DNA of 64,000 nt, from the NCBI RefSeq assembly GCF_000708755.2, contig NZ_JGVU02000001.1, forward strand, positions 580,694-644,693, given 5' to 3'. The stretch comes from Metabacillus indicus LMG 22858 (GTDB lineage: Bacteria > Bacillota > Bacilli > Bacillales > Bacillaceae). The notes beneath the pieces are model-generated. The model saw only the letters and a program-made list of their open reading frames with translations, was not told where the DNA came from and searched no databases. Within the stretch, counting starts at the first letter, position 1; each line of letters starts with the position of its first letter. The translations under genes and the position numbers were made by a program. Positions 34,705 through 44,493 of the stretch are shown here, piece after piece.

Positions 34705-36240
34705 TTACCCGTTTTCCCGGTTTTCGTTCATCAGCTGACGATCTGAAAACGAATCCATGATCTTCAGGAAATAATCCGCATAAACAGGATCCCATTGTGT
34801 GCCGCGTCCTTCTTTAATAATGGAGAGCGCTGTCTCAGACGGCATTCCGCGTCTGTATGGTCTGTCAGAAGTCATTGCGTCGTATGCGTCCGCAACGGCC
34901 ATAATCCTTCCGAAAAGAGGAATATCATTTCCTGCGAGTCCTTCAGGGTATCCATGACCGTCAAACCGTTCATGATGATATTTGACGCCTGGAATGAGAG
35001 GCCGGAGCATTTCAGCAGGCTGTACACTTGAGAGAATGCTTGCACCAATAACCGGGTGTTTTTTAATTTCTTCATATTCTTCCATGGTCAAGCGTCCTTC
35101 TTTCAAAAGGATGCTGTCTTTAATGCCGATTTTGCCGATGTCATGGAGAAGCGCTGATTTCCTCAAGTCATCAAGAGTTTCTTCGCATAATCCTGCTTCC
35201 CTGCCAATCATAACGGAATATTCCGCTACTCTGATGGAGTGGCCAGCGGTATTAGGATCTCTTGCATCTAGAGCAGAGGCAAGTGTTGTATACAAACTTT
35301 CCAGAAGCTGATTATTGATCTGATCACGCTCTTTGAGCCCGCGTATCATTTTATTAAAACCCGCGATAACCGTTGCAAATTCATCCGAATAAACCTCATT
35401 CCGGTAATGGAATTGCCCCTGTTCAACCTCTGCCATGCCCTCCTGAAGCTTCTCAATAGGTTCAGAAATGTTTTTGAACAGCAAAAAAGAGCCAAAAACC
35501 GCAAATAGCACAGACATAATGACAATCAGCATGGACCAGCTCCAATATTCAGGCAATCCCGGAGCCACACCTTCCTTAAAACGCAGCTGTGAAGCCAGAG
35601 CAAACAGCAGCAGCGGGTATACACCAATGTAGATGGCGCTGAACATGACTTTGGACTTTAAAGAGATGGGGATTTCCCGGTCAGGCACAAGATCCGTCCC
35701 ATAAAGCATAAGACCTTTATTGCGGAGGGTAATAAGCATAGGCTTCACCGCTTTGGAACATAAAAAGAATTCAATGACGCTGTGCATGCCCGCAACTAAG
35801 AACGTGACTGCAAAAGCTGGAAGAATGTATGATAGCGGGATATTCAGCAAGTTATTTTTTATTAGGCAGATTCCAAGCAGAACCGCAGGAACTGAAAAGC
35901 CAAAAAGATGAGGACCTAAAATTCTGTATACGCTTAGAAGCGGAAAACGGTGTGCCTGTCTGAAAGCAGCATCAAGCGTGTCCAAAGAGGTATCTCTGTC
36001 TTTGAAAACGTTTTTGATCGGAGCAATGTGTATTCGGAAGAGAGCCCATTCACAAAGGCTCATGCAGATAACCGAACACAAGAGCAGCAGCATCAGCAGC
36101 ATGACTTCTGATGCTGAAATCGTAAGTGTAGTAAAAATAAGAACGGAACCCACGCCAAATACAGCCAATAAAGACGCAGTAAAATTATGAATGATCAACT
36201 TTGTTATAAACTCTTTATATAGTGTCAATTGGGGACCCAA
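34705..36240 (-). CDS. membrane HAMP-HD-GYP protein (probable c-di-GMP phosphodiesterase)
   Basis: The 511-residue protein has about six membrane helices (residues 15-270), a HAMP-like segment (about 265-320) and a C-terminal HD-GYP domain with L-L-H-D-I-G-K-I-G, H-H-E-R-F-D-G-H-G-Y-P and the metal-site D-A-Y-D-A-M-T-S. The catalytic residues look intact, so c-di-GMP hydrolysis is likely. The start is unclear: the frame opens at a TTG (36240) with no good ribosome site, and in-frame TTG codons at 36228 and further in are alternatives. There is no B. subtilis counterpart at this place. Confidence 0.8.
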   Translation of the reverse strand: MGPQLTLYKEFITKLIIHNFTASLLAVFGVGSVLIFTTLTISASEVMLLMLLLLCSVICMSLCEWALFRIHIAPIKNVFKDRDTSLDTLDAAFRQAHRFPLLSVYRILGPHLFGFSVPAVLLGICLIKNNLLNIPLSYILPAFAVTFLVAGMHSVIEFFLCSKAVKPMLITLRNKGLMLYGTDLVPDREIPISLKSKVMFSAIYIGVYPLLLFALASQLRFKEGVAPGLPEYWSWSMLIVIMSVLFAVFGSFLLFKNISEPIEKLQEGMAEVEQGQFHYRNEVYSDEFATVIAGFNKMIRGLKERDQINNQLLESLYTTLASALDARDPNTAGHSIRVAEYSVMIGREAGLCEETLDDLRKSALLHDIGKIGIKDSILLKEGRLTMEEYEEIKKHPVIGASILSSVQPAEMLRPLIPGVKYHHERFDGHGYPEGLAGNDIPLFGRIMAVADAYDAMTSDRPYRRGMPSETALSIIKEGRGTQWDPVYADYFLKIMDSFSDRQLMNENRENG

Positions 36241-36310
36241 CTTTCAGTCAATACTTCTCCAGTAATATCGGCTGTTTTTTCTGAATCTTTACCGGAACAC
36301 TGAAAACTTG

Positions 36311-36343
36311 AAAAAAAAGACAGCAGATGATGTCTGCTGCCGT
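36311..36343 (-). terminator. terminator of ykuC
   Basis: CAGCAGA and TCTGCTG around five bases, then T-run on the minus strand. Confidence 0.8.
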
Positions 36344-36352
36344 GAAAACGAC

Positions 36353-37642
36353 TTACGAAATATGAATCTGTTCTTTTCCTGTCCGCTGTGCAAGCTTTCT
36401 CTGGGAATACTCGAGTTCTTTGCTTAGCTTTGGCAAAGTAAGGGCATAGAAAAGGAAAACGAAAAGAATCACAGTGGCCATTCCATAGTAGAGATATTCA
36501 ATGTTGCTGATAAATTTCGGAAAGACTACGGCAATAATGCCAAGGGTCAGGGACTGAGCAAACATCATCAATGGATCAGTCCATCCGCTTACTCTGCCCA
36601 TCAGTTTTGGATGGACGATTTTAGGCATCCAGCCTCCAATGGCCACATTAATTGGTCCAATGCATGTCCCAATAATGAACACAGTGGCAAGAAAAATGCC
36701 AAGATGATCGGTCAGACCAAGCATAAAAATCAGAATGCCGCTTACGAAAATCGGATAAATCATCATTTGATGCGGCTTGAATCTTGAAGACAGGAATGTA
36801 CCGATGAGGCTTCCGGCAAGAAGTCCGGCTCCAAGGGAAATGGCGAAAAATGAAGCATACTTTTCGTAATTGTCAGGCGACAGCTCGTACTTCATAGTAA
36901 AGATCGGAAGGATGGAAAAAGCACCATTCACAAACCCGAATACAAAGAAACCGAACACGAGCGAAGCGAGCAATTTGTTTTTTACAATATACAGAATGCC
37001 GTCTTTAAAGTCACGGTAAGTGGAAGAAAGACTGAAATCCTTCCATTTCGCTTTTCCATTTGGAAGTCTTGCCTCCATGGGGATTTTGCAGCGCCGGATG
37101 AGTATTGCTGAGATGACAAAGCTGATAAAGTCGAAAACCACGGCGCCCTTTAGTCCGATTGTCTGATAGGCGATTGCACCGAGCCCCACTCCAAAAACCA
37201 TGAAGATACTGAACAGAATCTGGTTCAGCCCTGCAGCCTGCGCATACTGCTCTTTACTTAAAATTCCCTGCACGAGGCTTGCTTCTGCAGGATAGAAAAA
37301 TTTTGTCACTGCACTTCTTAAAAAGAGCAGGAAGAAGATGAGCGGGATGGAATTTAAAAACAGGGAACCAAACAGAATCACAGTCAGAAAGGCTCTGATC
37401 CAGTCACAGTTTTCAGCTACTTTTTTTCTGTCAAAACGGTCTGCTACCACCCCGACCAAAAAGAAAACAAACAGCGTTGGAAGTGAATACATCAGTTCTG
37501 CCAGTGTCGCATAGGACGGCTGGTGGCTGAAGCGGTCCAATAAGTAAAAGGCAAAGGCCATATTTCCGATTGTAGTGCCCATTTGCGAAGCGAGTGCTGC
37601 AAAAAAGAGCTTCACAAAATTTCTGTTTTCAAAGATTTTCAT
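36353..37642 (-). CDS. ykuC: MFS transporter YkuC
   Basis: The 429-residue protein has 12 membrane helices and the MFS loop A-D-R-F-D-R-K-K-V between helices 2 and 3; length and position beside ykuD match B. subtilis YkuC, a putative macrolide/drug-type exporter with unknown substrate. AAGGAG precedes the ATG. Confidence 0.88.
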   Translation of the reverse strand: MKIFENRNFVKLFFAALASQMGTTIGNMAFAFYLLDRFSHQPSYATLAELMYSLPTLFVFFLVGVVADRFDRKKVAENCDWIRAFLTVILFGSLFLNSIPLIFFLLFLRSAVTKFFYPAEASLVQGILSKEQYAQAAGLNQILFSIFMVFGVGLGAIAYQTIGLKGAVVFDFISFVISAILIRRCKIPMEARLPNGKAKWKDFSLSSTYRDFKDGILYIVKNKLLASLVFGFFVFGFVNGAFSILPIFTMKYELSPDNYEKYASFFAISLGAGLLAGSLIGTFLSSRFKPHQMMIYPIFVSGILIFMLGLTDHLGIFLATVFIIGTCIGPINVAIGGWMPKIVHPKLMGRVSGWTDPLMMFAQSLTLGIIAVVFPKFISNIEYLYYGMATVILFVFLFYALTLPKLSKELEYSQRKLAQRTGKEQIHIS

Positions 37643-37731
37643 TATGCTGCTCCTTATTTTGCAGGATAGTAGTCACAGTAGTTATTATAATAGAAACATG
37701 TTCGTTTTAACATAAAGGTTTTGTAAAAATT

Positions 37732-38226
37732 TTACTGGCGAATGGATACCCTTGTTCCGTTCGGGACAAGGGACCCGAGCTCAAGGACATCTTTGTTCTG
37801 CATGCGGATGCATCCTCTTGAAACAGCCTTTCCGATTGAGCTTGGATCGTTCGTGCCGTGTATGCCGTAATGAATTTTTGACAGGCTGAGCCAAAGCACT
37901 CCAAATGGACCTCCAGGATTCGGCTGTCGGTTGACAATGACAAATTCTCCAATAGGGGTTCTTGAAAGAATCTTCCCGACAGCTATCGGATAGACTTTCA
38001 TCACTTGTCCTCTATTCAGCAGAGTCAGCTGTCTGCGGCCAATCGATATCATGATGCTGTATGGAATGGAAGAAGGCTCAGGCAGCCCGGGAATAATCAG
38101 AGGCTGTCCGGCGGTTAATTTATTTGGATCTGACAGCTGGTTGGCAGTAATGAGAACCGCCGGACTGATGCGGAAGTCCTGGGCTATTGAGGTGAGGGTC
38201 TCACCGGGTTTTACAAGATAGATCAT
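37732..38226 (-). CDS. ykuD: L,D-transpeptidase YkuD with LysM domain
   Basis: The 164-residue protein has an N-terminal LysM peptidoglycan-binding domain (residues 1-46) and a YkuD catalytic domain with H123-G-T-N-D and S-R-G-C139-I-R-M, the Cys-His active site. It makes 3-3 crosslinks in peptidoglycan. Length is identical to B. subtilis YkuD, which is made in the mother cell during sporulation. There is no signal peptide, as in B. subtilis. Confidence 0.96.
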   Translation of the reverse strand: MIYLVKPGETLTSIAQDFRISPAVLITANQLSDPNKLTAGQPLIIPGLPEPSSIPYSIMISIGRRQLTLLNRGQVMKVYPIAVGKILSRTPIGEFVIVNRQPNPGGPFGVLWLSLSKIHYGIHGTNDPSSIGKAVSRGCIRMQNKDVLELGSLVPNGTRVSIRQ

Positions 38227-38323
38227 CTGTTTTCACCGCTTTATTTGTGATGAATACTTCTTTTTACATGACAACTCTCCGGATTTCTTGAGGCATTTGC
38301 ACAGTTCCGGCGTTTTAAAGCAT

Positions 38324-38339
38324 CATATGTGCACATATG
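38324..38339. promoter_or_regulatory. perfect 16-bp palindrome upstream of ppx
   Basis: CATATGTGCACATATG lies between divergent ykuD and ppx, about 60 bases before an extended -10 (TGGTATAAT, 38381-38389) that should drive ppx. It could be an operator of unknown regulator. Confidence 0.4.
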
Positions 38340-38415
38340 GATATTGTTTCCGCCCGCTGTGCCACTCCGTTTCTTCGATGTGGTATAATTTTCTATATTC
38401 AGAGGAGTTGAGCAG

Positions 38416-39942
38416 ATGATTAAGGAAAAATATGCGATTATTGACATTGGCTCTAACACAATGAGACTGGTTATTTATCAGCGTGATAAAAGCCGGAGAC
38501 TCAAAGAAATTGAAAATGTAAAGATATCGGCGAGGCTCCGGAACTATTTAACAGATGAGTCTTTCTTAAACGACGAAGGAATCAGCGTTTTAGTTTCATC
38601 TCTGCTCAGTTTTCAGGAAGTAACGAGGCATCATGACCTTAAAGATGTGAAGTGTGCAGCAACGGCGACCATCAGACAAGCTGTCAATAAGGACGCCGTA
38701 TTAGGATTAGTCAAAGAAAAAACAGATTTTACGATCCGTATTCTCTCCGAATATGAAGAGGCATATTACGGTTTCCTCGCAGCCGTAAATTCCACTCAGA
38801 TCAGGAGCGGAATCACCATTGATATCGGCGGGGGGAGTACGGAGATTACCTACTTTGAAAACCGCAGCCTCATAAATTATCACAGCTTTCCTTTCGGCGC
38901 CCTGTCTTTGAAAAAAGAGTTTGTAAAAGGGGAAAAACCGACAAAGACAGAATTGCATGAGCTAAGGCTTTATCTTGAAGAAAACTTCAGAACACTGCCT
39001 TGGCTTATGAATAAAGGTCTGCCGGTAGTGGCAATAGGGGGAAGTGCGCGCAATATTGTACAAATCCACCAGGCCATGCAGGAATATCCGCTTGCAGGCG
39101 TCCACTTATATGAAATGTCAGGAAACGATCTCCTGGACGTTCAGCAATTTCTTTCCCCCATGACCATGCATGAGCTGCAACGAACGGAGGGACTGTCAAA
39201 AGACAGGGCTGATATTATTCTTCCGGCAGCGCAGGTTTTTGTCACGCTGACAGCCATTACGGCTTCAGACCGGTTTATCTTGAGCCGAAAGGGCCTGAGG
39301 GACGGTGTTTTTTATGAAGAGCTTACGAGAGGCACAGGAACAGCCATTTTTCCGAGTGTGATTGAAGAAAGCTTTCACGAATTGCTGAGTGATTATGACA
39401 TTGACCTTGATCACGTGCAGCATGTCACAAAAATTGCCCTTGAGCTGTATTCCGGTTTAGCTGCTGCGGGGAAAATTTCTTATACAGAAGAAGATATCCG
39501 CCTGATCAGGAGAGGATCGTTCGTTTATAATCTGGGGCAGTACATTGATTCGGAATCAAGCAGCCAGCATACCTTTTACCTGATCGCCAACCGGACGATA
39601 GACGGTCTGTCCCACAGAGACAGACTGAAGCTTGCGCTGATCGCCTCCTTTAAAAGCAAGTCTGCCTACAAACAATATTCAGCTCCATTCAAACACTGGT
39701 TTTCAAAAGTTGAGCAGCACAAGATCATGCTGCTTGGAGCCATCATTAAATTTGCCTACAGTCTGAATGCAACAAAAAGAAATGTTGTCCGTTCTGTCAG
39801 CCTGCAGGATGAAATTGACCGCACAGTCTGCATCATCACATGTGACGGCAATTATATGCCTGAGGAGTATCAGGCAGAAAAACAAAAAAAGAATCTTGAA
39901 AAATTTCTAAAGAAAAACATTCAATTAAAGTTTCAGCAATAG
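38416..39942 (+). CDS. ppx: exopolyphosphatase Ppx/GppA
   Basis: The 508-residue protein has the ASKHA phosphate loops I-D-I-G-S-N-T (residues 9-15) and I-D-I-G-G-G-S-T-E, followed by the C-terminal HD-like domain. It releases phosphate from the ends of polyphosphate (or acts on pppGpp). It precedes ppk, with a terminator between, so the two opposing activities can be regulated separately. AGAGGAG precedes the ATG. Confidence 0.9.
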   Translation: MIKEKYAIIDIGSNTMRLVIYQRDKSRRLKEIENVKISARLRNYLTDESFLNDEGISVLVSSLLSFQEVTRHHDLKDVKCAATATIRQAVNKDAVLGLVKEKTDFTIRILSEYEEAYYGFLAAVNSTQIRSGITIDIGGGSTEITYFENRSLINYHSFPFGALSLKKEFVKGEKPTKTELHELRLYLEENFRTLPWLMNKGLPVVAIGGSARNIVQIHQAMQEYPLAGVHLYEMSGNDLLDVQQFLSPMTMHELQRTEGLSKDRADIILPAAQVFVTLTAITASDRFILSRKGLRDGVFYEELTRGTGTAIFPSVIEESFHELLSDYDIDLDHVQHVTKIALELYSGLAAAGKISYTEEDIRLIRRGSFVYNLGQYIDSESSSQHTFYLIANRTIDGLSHRDRLKLALIASFKSKSAYKQYSAPFKHWFSKVEQHKIMLLGAIIKFAYSLNATKRNVVRSVSLQDEIDRTVCIITCDGNYMPEEYQAEKQKKNLEKFLKKNIQLKFQQ

Positions 39943-39956
39943 ATTAGGAAAGGGAA

Positions 39957-39982
39957 AAGAAGAGGAGAAGCTCTTCTTTTTT
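39957..39982 (+). terminator. terminator of ppx
   Basis: AAGAAGAG and CTCTTCTT around six bases, followed by T. Confidence 0.8.
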
Positions 39983-39990
39983 CTGCAGCA

Positions 39991-40029
39991 TTTACATAAA
40001 CCACAAATAATCTTTACACACCATTTACT
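39991..40029 (+). promoter_or_regulatory. PhoP-box-like direct repeats before ppk
   Basis: Hexamers TTTACA (39991), CACAAA (40002), TTTACA (40013) and TTTACT (40024) recur at an exact 11-base period, the layout of the Bacillus PhoP box (TTAACA-like repeats spaced by about five bases). A -10 (TATCAT, 40050-40055) follows. This suggests phosphate-starvation control of ppk. Confidence 0.6.
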
Positions 40030-40098
40030 TTCCTCTAAACCTCAAGTGCTATCATTACAAATGAATCCAAATGACTAATTCAAAAGGGTGACTTTTTT

Positions 40099-42210
40099 AT
40101 GAGCACATTGCACACCGATGAAGCAAAACTTGGCAGCCCTCACTATTATAATAACCGGGAGCTCAGCTGGCTTGCCTTTAACAAAAGAGTGCTCGAAGAG
40201 GCGATTGACAGCAGAAACCCACTTTTGGAACGCTTGAAGTTCCTTGCGATTTTCAGCTCAAACCTTGATGAGTTTTTTATGGTCAGGGTTGCGGGTCTAA
40301 AGGACCAGGTGAAGGCGGGTTTCGGCAAACCTGAGAACAAAGCAGGACTTACCCCGAAACAGCAGCTGAAGCAAATATCAGAACTGAATCATAAACTTGT
40401 TGATCTCCAGGCAGGCACCTATAATGACGTGATTCTACCCGCATTGAAGAAGGAAGGGATTGTATTCTTAAGCTTAGAAAGCCTTAAGGAGGACCAGCTT
40501 GACATCATTGAAAAACACTTTGACGAGCACATTTTTCCCGTGCTGACCCCAATGGCTGTTGATGCATACAGGCCATTTCCCATGCTTCTGAATAAGAGCC
40601 TCAATCTGGTCGTGAAGCTTGAAGATCATTCTGAAACAGAAGAATTCAGGGCGAAAACGGCCATAGTGCAGGTTCCGGCCGTGCTCGACCGGTTTATTCC
40701 CATCCCTTCAGGCGAAAAAGACTGCTCATATGTACTATTGGAAGATGTAATCACCCGCTATATACATAAACTGTTCCACGGCTATCACGTCCAGTCGGTC
40801 ACACCTTTCCGCATTACCCGAAACGCCGATATGACCATACACGAAGAAGGGGCAAGAGACCTTCTGAAGGAAATAGAAAAAGAACTGAAGAAAAGAAAAT
40901 GGGGTGCAGCCGTCCGGCTTGAAGTGAGAAAGAACGGCTTTGATTCGCACGTTTTGGATTATCTCCTTGAAGAACTTGAGATCCACAGCGGCGATGTTTA
41001 TGAAATTGACGGACCGCTCGATTTTACTTTTCTGTTTGGTTTTTACAAAGAGCTGAGTTCTAAATTTGAACATCTTACGTTTGAAACGTTTATTCCACAG
41101 CCTCCTAAAGATCTTCTTGCTGATGATGATGTTTTTCAGACCGCAGCCGTCCAGGACCTGTTTTTGCACCATCCCTATGAATCTTTCGAACCTGTGATTG
41201 ATTTTGTCAGAGACGCTGCAGAAGACCCTGATGTATTAGCCATCAAACAGACTCTTTACAGGGTAAGCGGCGGATCGCCTGTCATTGAAGCGCTGAAAAA
41301 AGCGGCTGAAAATGGCAAGCAGGTAACCGTCCTAGTTGAACTTAAAGCAAGGTTTGACGAAGAGAACAATGTTCAGTGGGCAAAAGAACTGGAAAAAGCG
41401 GGATGTCATGTTATTTACGGTATGACCTATTTAAAAACCCACAGCAAAATTACGCTTGTTGTCAGACGGAAAAACAGCCTGATTGAACGGTTTGTTCATC
41501 TGGGGACCGGAAATTACAACGATCAGACAGCGAAAATTTACACGGACATGAGTTTGATTACCTCTGACTACCACTTTGGAATTGATGCGACCAATTTCTT
41601 CAATTATTTAAGCGGCTACACAGAAAAGCCGGAATTTCATCACATTTCAGTCGCGCCCTTCGATATTAGAACCGATTTTTTAAAGCTTGTTGATCAGGAA
41701 ATTGATTACCACCGTCATTTCGGAAACGGAAGAATTATTGCGAAGATGAATTCACTCACAGATAAAGCGATTATTATGAAGCTTTATGAGGCTTCGATTG
41801 CAGGAGTGAAGATTGACTTGATTGTGCGGGGCACATGCTGCCTGAGACCGGGAATTGAGGGAATCAGTGAAAAGATCCGGGTAAGAAGCATTGTCGGCAG
41901 GTTTTTGGAGCACAGCCGGATTTACTCTTTTCATCACAACGGCGAAAATAAGATGTTTTTATCCTCAGCTGACATGATGACCAGAAATATGGAAAAGCGG
42001 GTTGAAATACTCTTTCCGGTGTTTGATGTGAAAATTAAGACGAGAATCTTTTCAATGCTTGATATTATGCTGTCTGATAATGTCAAAGCCAGAGAACAGG
42101 ATGCGTCCGGTGATTATCATTATGTATCCCGGCTCCCCCATGAAGAGGAGATTGACAGCCAGGCAATATTGCGAAAATTGTCCTACAGAGTATCAGAGGA
42201 TGAGGAATGA
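40099..42210 (+). CDS. ppk: polyphosphate kinase
   Basis: The 703-residue PPK1 has the N-terminal domain (R-E-L-S-W-L-A-F-N), head domain and two phospholipase-D-like domains. The phospho-acceptor His is His448 (T-H-S-K-I) and the second active-site His lies at about 612 (F-H-H-N-G-E-N-K). It builds polyphosphate reversibly from ATP. AAAAGGGTGA precedes the ATG. A PhoP-box-like array and -10 lie in the 156 bases after the ppx stop. Confidence 0.95.
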   Translation: MSTLHTDEAKLGSPHYYNNRELSWLAFNKRVLEEAIDSRNPLLERLKFLAIFSSNLDEFFMVRVAGLKDQVKAGFGKPENKAGLTPKQQLKQISELNHKLVDLQAGTYNDVILPALKKEGIVFLSLESLKEDQLDIIEKHFDEHIFPVLTPMAVDAYRPFPMLLNKSLNLVVKLEDHSETEEFRAKTAIVQVPAVLDRFIPIPSGEKDCSYVLLEDVITRYIHKLFHGYHVQSVTPFRITRNADMTIHEEGARDLLKEIEKELKKRKWGAAVRLEVRKNGFDSHVLDYLLEELEIHSGDVYEIDGPLDFTFLFGFYKELSSKFEHLTFETFIPQPPKDLLADDDVFQTAAVQDLFLHHPYESFEPVIDFVRDAAEDPDVLAIKQTLYRVSGGSPVIEALKKAAENGKQVTVLVELKARFDEENNVQWAKELEKAGCHVIYGMTYLKTHSKITLVVRRKNSLIERFVHLGTGNYNDQTAKIYTDMSLITSDYHFGIDATNFFNYLSGYTEKPEFHHISVAPFDIRTDFLKLVDQEIDYHRHFGNGRIIAKMNSLTDKAIIMKLYEASIAGVKIDLIVRGTCCLRPGIEGISEKIRVRSIVGRFLEHSRIYSFHHNGENKMFLSSADMMTRNMEKRVEILFPVFDVKIKTRIFSMLDIMLSDNVKAREQDASGDYHYVSRLPHEEEIDSQAILRKLSYRVSEDEE

Positions 42211-42215
42211 TAAGG

Positions 42216-42243
42216 AGAGTGCCGTTCAGGTGCTCTTTTTTTG
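42216..42243 (+). terminator. terminator of ppk
   Basis: AGAGTGCC and GGTGCTCT (two G-U pairs) around five bases, then seven T. Confidence 0.75.
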
Positions 42244-42378
42244 CGTGGAGTAAATAGCAACAGCCCACTTTCACAGAAGGAATCATAGTACAGGCAGTGC
42301 AGGATATGATACTATGAAAAAAGACTTATTAAAAACGGTGAAGTGCGTGATAAAGATCATGCTGAGAATGAGGGTATC

Positions 42379-44478
42379 ATGAATAAATTAAAGAAAGCCA
42401 TTACAGAAGATTTCAGTTCAGAAGAAAACATTGAAAAAATAGAATCCATCATTTTTGCCATCATTCTTGAACATATAAAAGATCTTGTTTTTCTGATGAA
42501 GGTTGATGAGGGGCAGCTGCGGTATGTATTTGTGAATGACGAAGGAGTAAGGCATGCCGGGCTTCCGGATCATTACGGGGGCATGGCGCTTTCGGATGTG
42601 ATGGATAAAAGCACCTCCCTTCATCTCACGGAAATGTACAGGACCGTCATTGAGTTAAAAGAACCATATTCCTTTCAGGATCAAGTGCAGTTATCGGATG
42701 GGTCTCTCATGTTCGGTGAATCGATGCTGACGCCGATTTTAAACGATAAAGGAGACGTCATCTATATTATTTCAGTCACAAGGGATATTTCAGACCGAAT
42801 GCTTGAAAGGCAAAAGCTCATTGAGAGCGAGCAGAGATACAGGTCTCTGTTCGATCACACGAATGACAGCATCCTCTCACTCAATTTGAACGGCACAATC
42901 CTGTCGGCAAATCCCGCTGCAATTAATCTTTTTAAAAGAGTAACGATTTCAATTACAGGAAAGTCCATATTTAAACTGTTTGAACAAAATACAGCTGAAA
43001 CGGAGAAGCTGTTAACCGAAGCATCTGAAGGAAGAACGTTTGAGACAGACGTCCAGCTTACAGTGAAAAGCAAGGAATGGCACCTTCACCTGAAAACATT
43101 TCCGATTGTTTTAAATGGAAGCGTTCAGGGCATCTATCTGTTTGCGAAAGACGTTTCTGACCAAAAGCGGCACGAGGCCCTGATCAGTCATATGGCTTTT
43201 CATGATGCACTCACCGGACTTTTGAACCGGACGGCCCTTGAAAAACATCTTAAAGATTGTCTAAGCAGTGATGCGGACTCTGTTCATGCGCTCATGTATA
43301 TTGACCTGGACAGGTTCAAATGGCTGAATGATACAGCAGGCCACTCGGCAGGAGATCTGCTCCTGCAAAAAGTGAGCGATCGCCTGCAGTCCATTGCAGC
43401 ACCGTCCTTCAGTGTATACCGCCATGGAGGGGACGAGTTTATCCTGTTATTCAGAAATACTGATAAGTTGGAGGCAACCTCCTACGCTAAGCAAATTCTT
43501 GATTTGTTTGCCGAACCTTATTATCTCAATGAACTTGTTTATTTTGTCAGTCCGAGCATCGGAATCAGCCTGTACCCTGAGCATGGAATAAGCGGGGAAG
43601 AACTGATTGCGGGGGCCGACCTTGCCCTGTACGAAGCCAAGCATCAGGGAAGGGGACAGTTTCAAGTATTTCACGCCGGGCTCCATCACCGGTCAAAAAG
43701 GCTCCTTGATATGGATTCAGGCCTCAGGCAGGCGATTGAAAACGATGAACTTCACCTCGTCTATCAGCCTCAAATTAACCTTGAAACGGGCGAGACAGAG
43801 GGTTTTGAAGCTCTTGTCAGGTGGGAAAGCGAGGTGCTTGGAAACGTTTCTCCTGCCGAATTCATTCCTGCTGCAGAAGAATCCGGACTAATTATTCCCA
43901 TTGGAGAATGGATCATGGAAGAAGCGTTCAGGCAGCTTGCAGAGTGGAGATTTGAGGGATTCGGGAACCAATGCATTTCCATTAACCTGTCTTCCAAACA
44001 ATTTCAGCAGCGCAACCTTCCTGAAATGATCAGGTCGCTGCTTCGGACCTATCAGATTTTGCCCCGGCAAATTACACTTGAAGTGACTGAAAGCGCGCTT
44101 CATCACCAAAAAGAAGCTTCACTTGCCTTAAAGAAGCTGAAAGAAATCGGTGTGAGGATTGCGATTGATGATTTTGGGAGCGGATTAACTTCGCTGCAAA
44201 GCCTTAAAACGTATCCTGTGGACCTTTTAAAAATAGACCCGGCATTTATTAAAGGCGGAATCAGCGATGGCAAAGACGCGGCTGTAATTGCGTCAATCGT
44301 TCACTTTGCTCAAAGTCTTTCTCTTGAAGTTCTCGCAGAAGGAATTGAGACTGAAAATCAGGCGGAGTGGCTGCTTTCGCTGAATTGCAACAGGGGCCAG
44401 GGATTTTATTTTTCAGGCCCGCTTTTACCGTCAGAAATATCGTCCGGGTTCAGCTGCAGCACCAAAAAAGCACCTTAA
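42379..44478 (+). CDS. PAS-PAS-GGDEF-EAL c-di-GMP protein
   Basis: The 699-residue soluble protein has two PAS domains (about 25-135 and 150-265), a GGDEF domain with intact motif at 350-354 and an EAL domain with intact motif at 477-479 and D-D-F-G-S-G. Both activities are possible. It has no membrane segment, unlike DgcW. The ATG at 42379 follows GAGGG; the GTG at 42343 is an alternative adding 12 residues. There is no B. subtilis counterpart between ppk and ykuE. Confidence 0.85.
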   Translation: MNKLKKAITEDFSSEENIEKIESIIFAIILEHIKDLVFLMKVDEGQLRYVFVNDEGVRHAGLPDHYGGMALSDVMDKSTSLHLTEMYRTVIELKEPYSFQDQVQLSDGSLMFGESMLTPILNDKGDVIYIISVTRDISDRMLERQKLIESEQRYRSLFDHTNDSILSLNLNGTILSANPAAINLFKRVTISITGKSIFKLFEQNTAETEKLLTEASEGRTFETDVQLTVKSKEWHLHLKTFPIVLNGSVQGIYLFAKDVSDQKRHEALISHMAFHDALTGLLNRTALEKHLKDCLSSDADSVHALMYIDLDRFKWLNDTAGHSAGDLLLQKVSDRLQSIAAPSFSVYRHGGDEFILLFRNTDKLEATSYAKQILDLFAEPYYLNELVYFVSPSIGISLYPEHGISGEELIAGADLALYEAKHQGRGQFQVFHAGLHHRSKRLLDMDSGLRQAIENDELHLVYQPQINLETGETEGFEALVRWESEVLGNVSPAEFIPAAEESGLIIPIGEWIMEEAFRQLAEWRFEGFGNQCISINLSSKQFQQRNLPEMIRSLLRTYQILPRQITLEVTESALHHQKEASLALKKLKEIGVRIAIDDFGSGLTSLQSLKTYPVDLLKIDPAFIKGGISDGKDAAVIASIVHFAQSLSLEVLAEGIETENQAEWLLSLNCNRGQGFYFSGPLLPSEISSGFSCSTKKAP

Positions 44479-44493
44479 TTCAGGTGCTTTTTT
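44464..44493. terminator. bidirectional terminator
   Basis: AAAAAAGCACCT and AGGTGCTTTTTT around six bases. It serves the PAS-GGDEF-EAL gene and ykuE. Confidence 0.85.
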
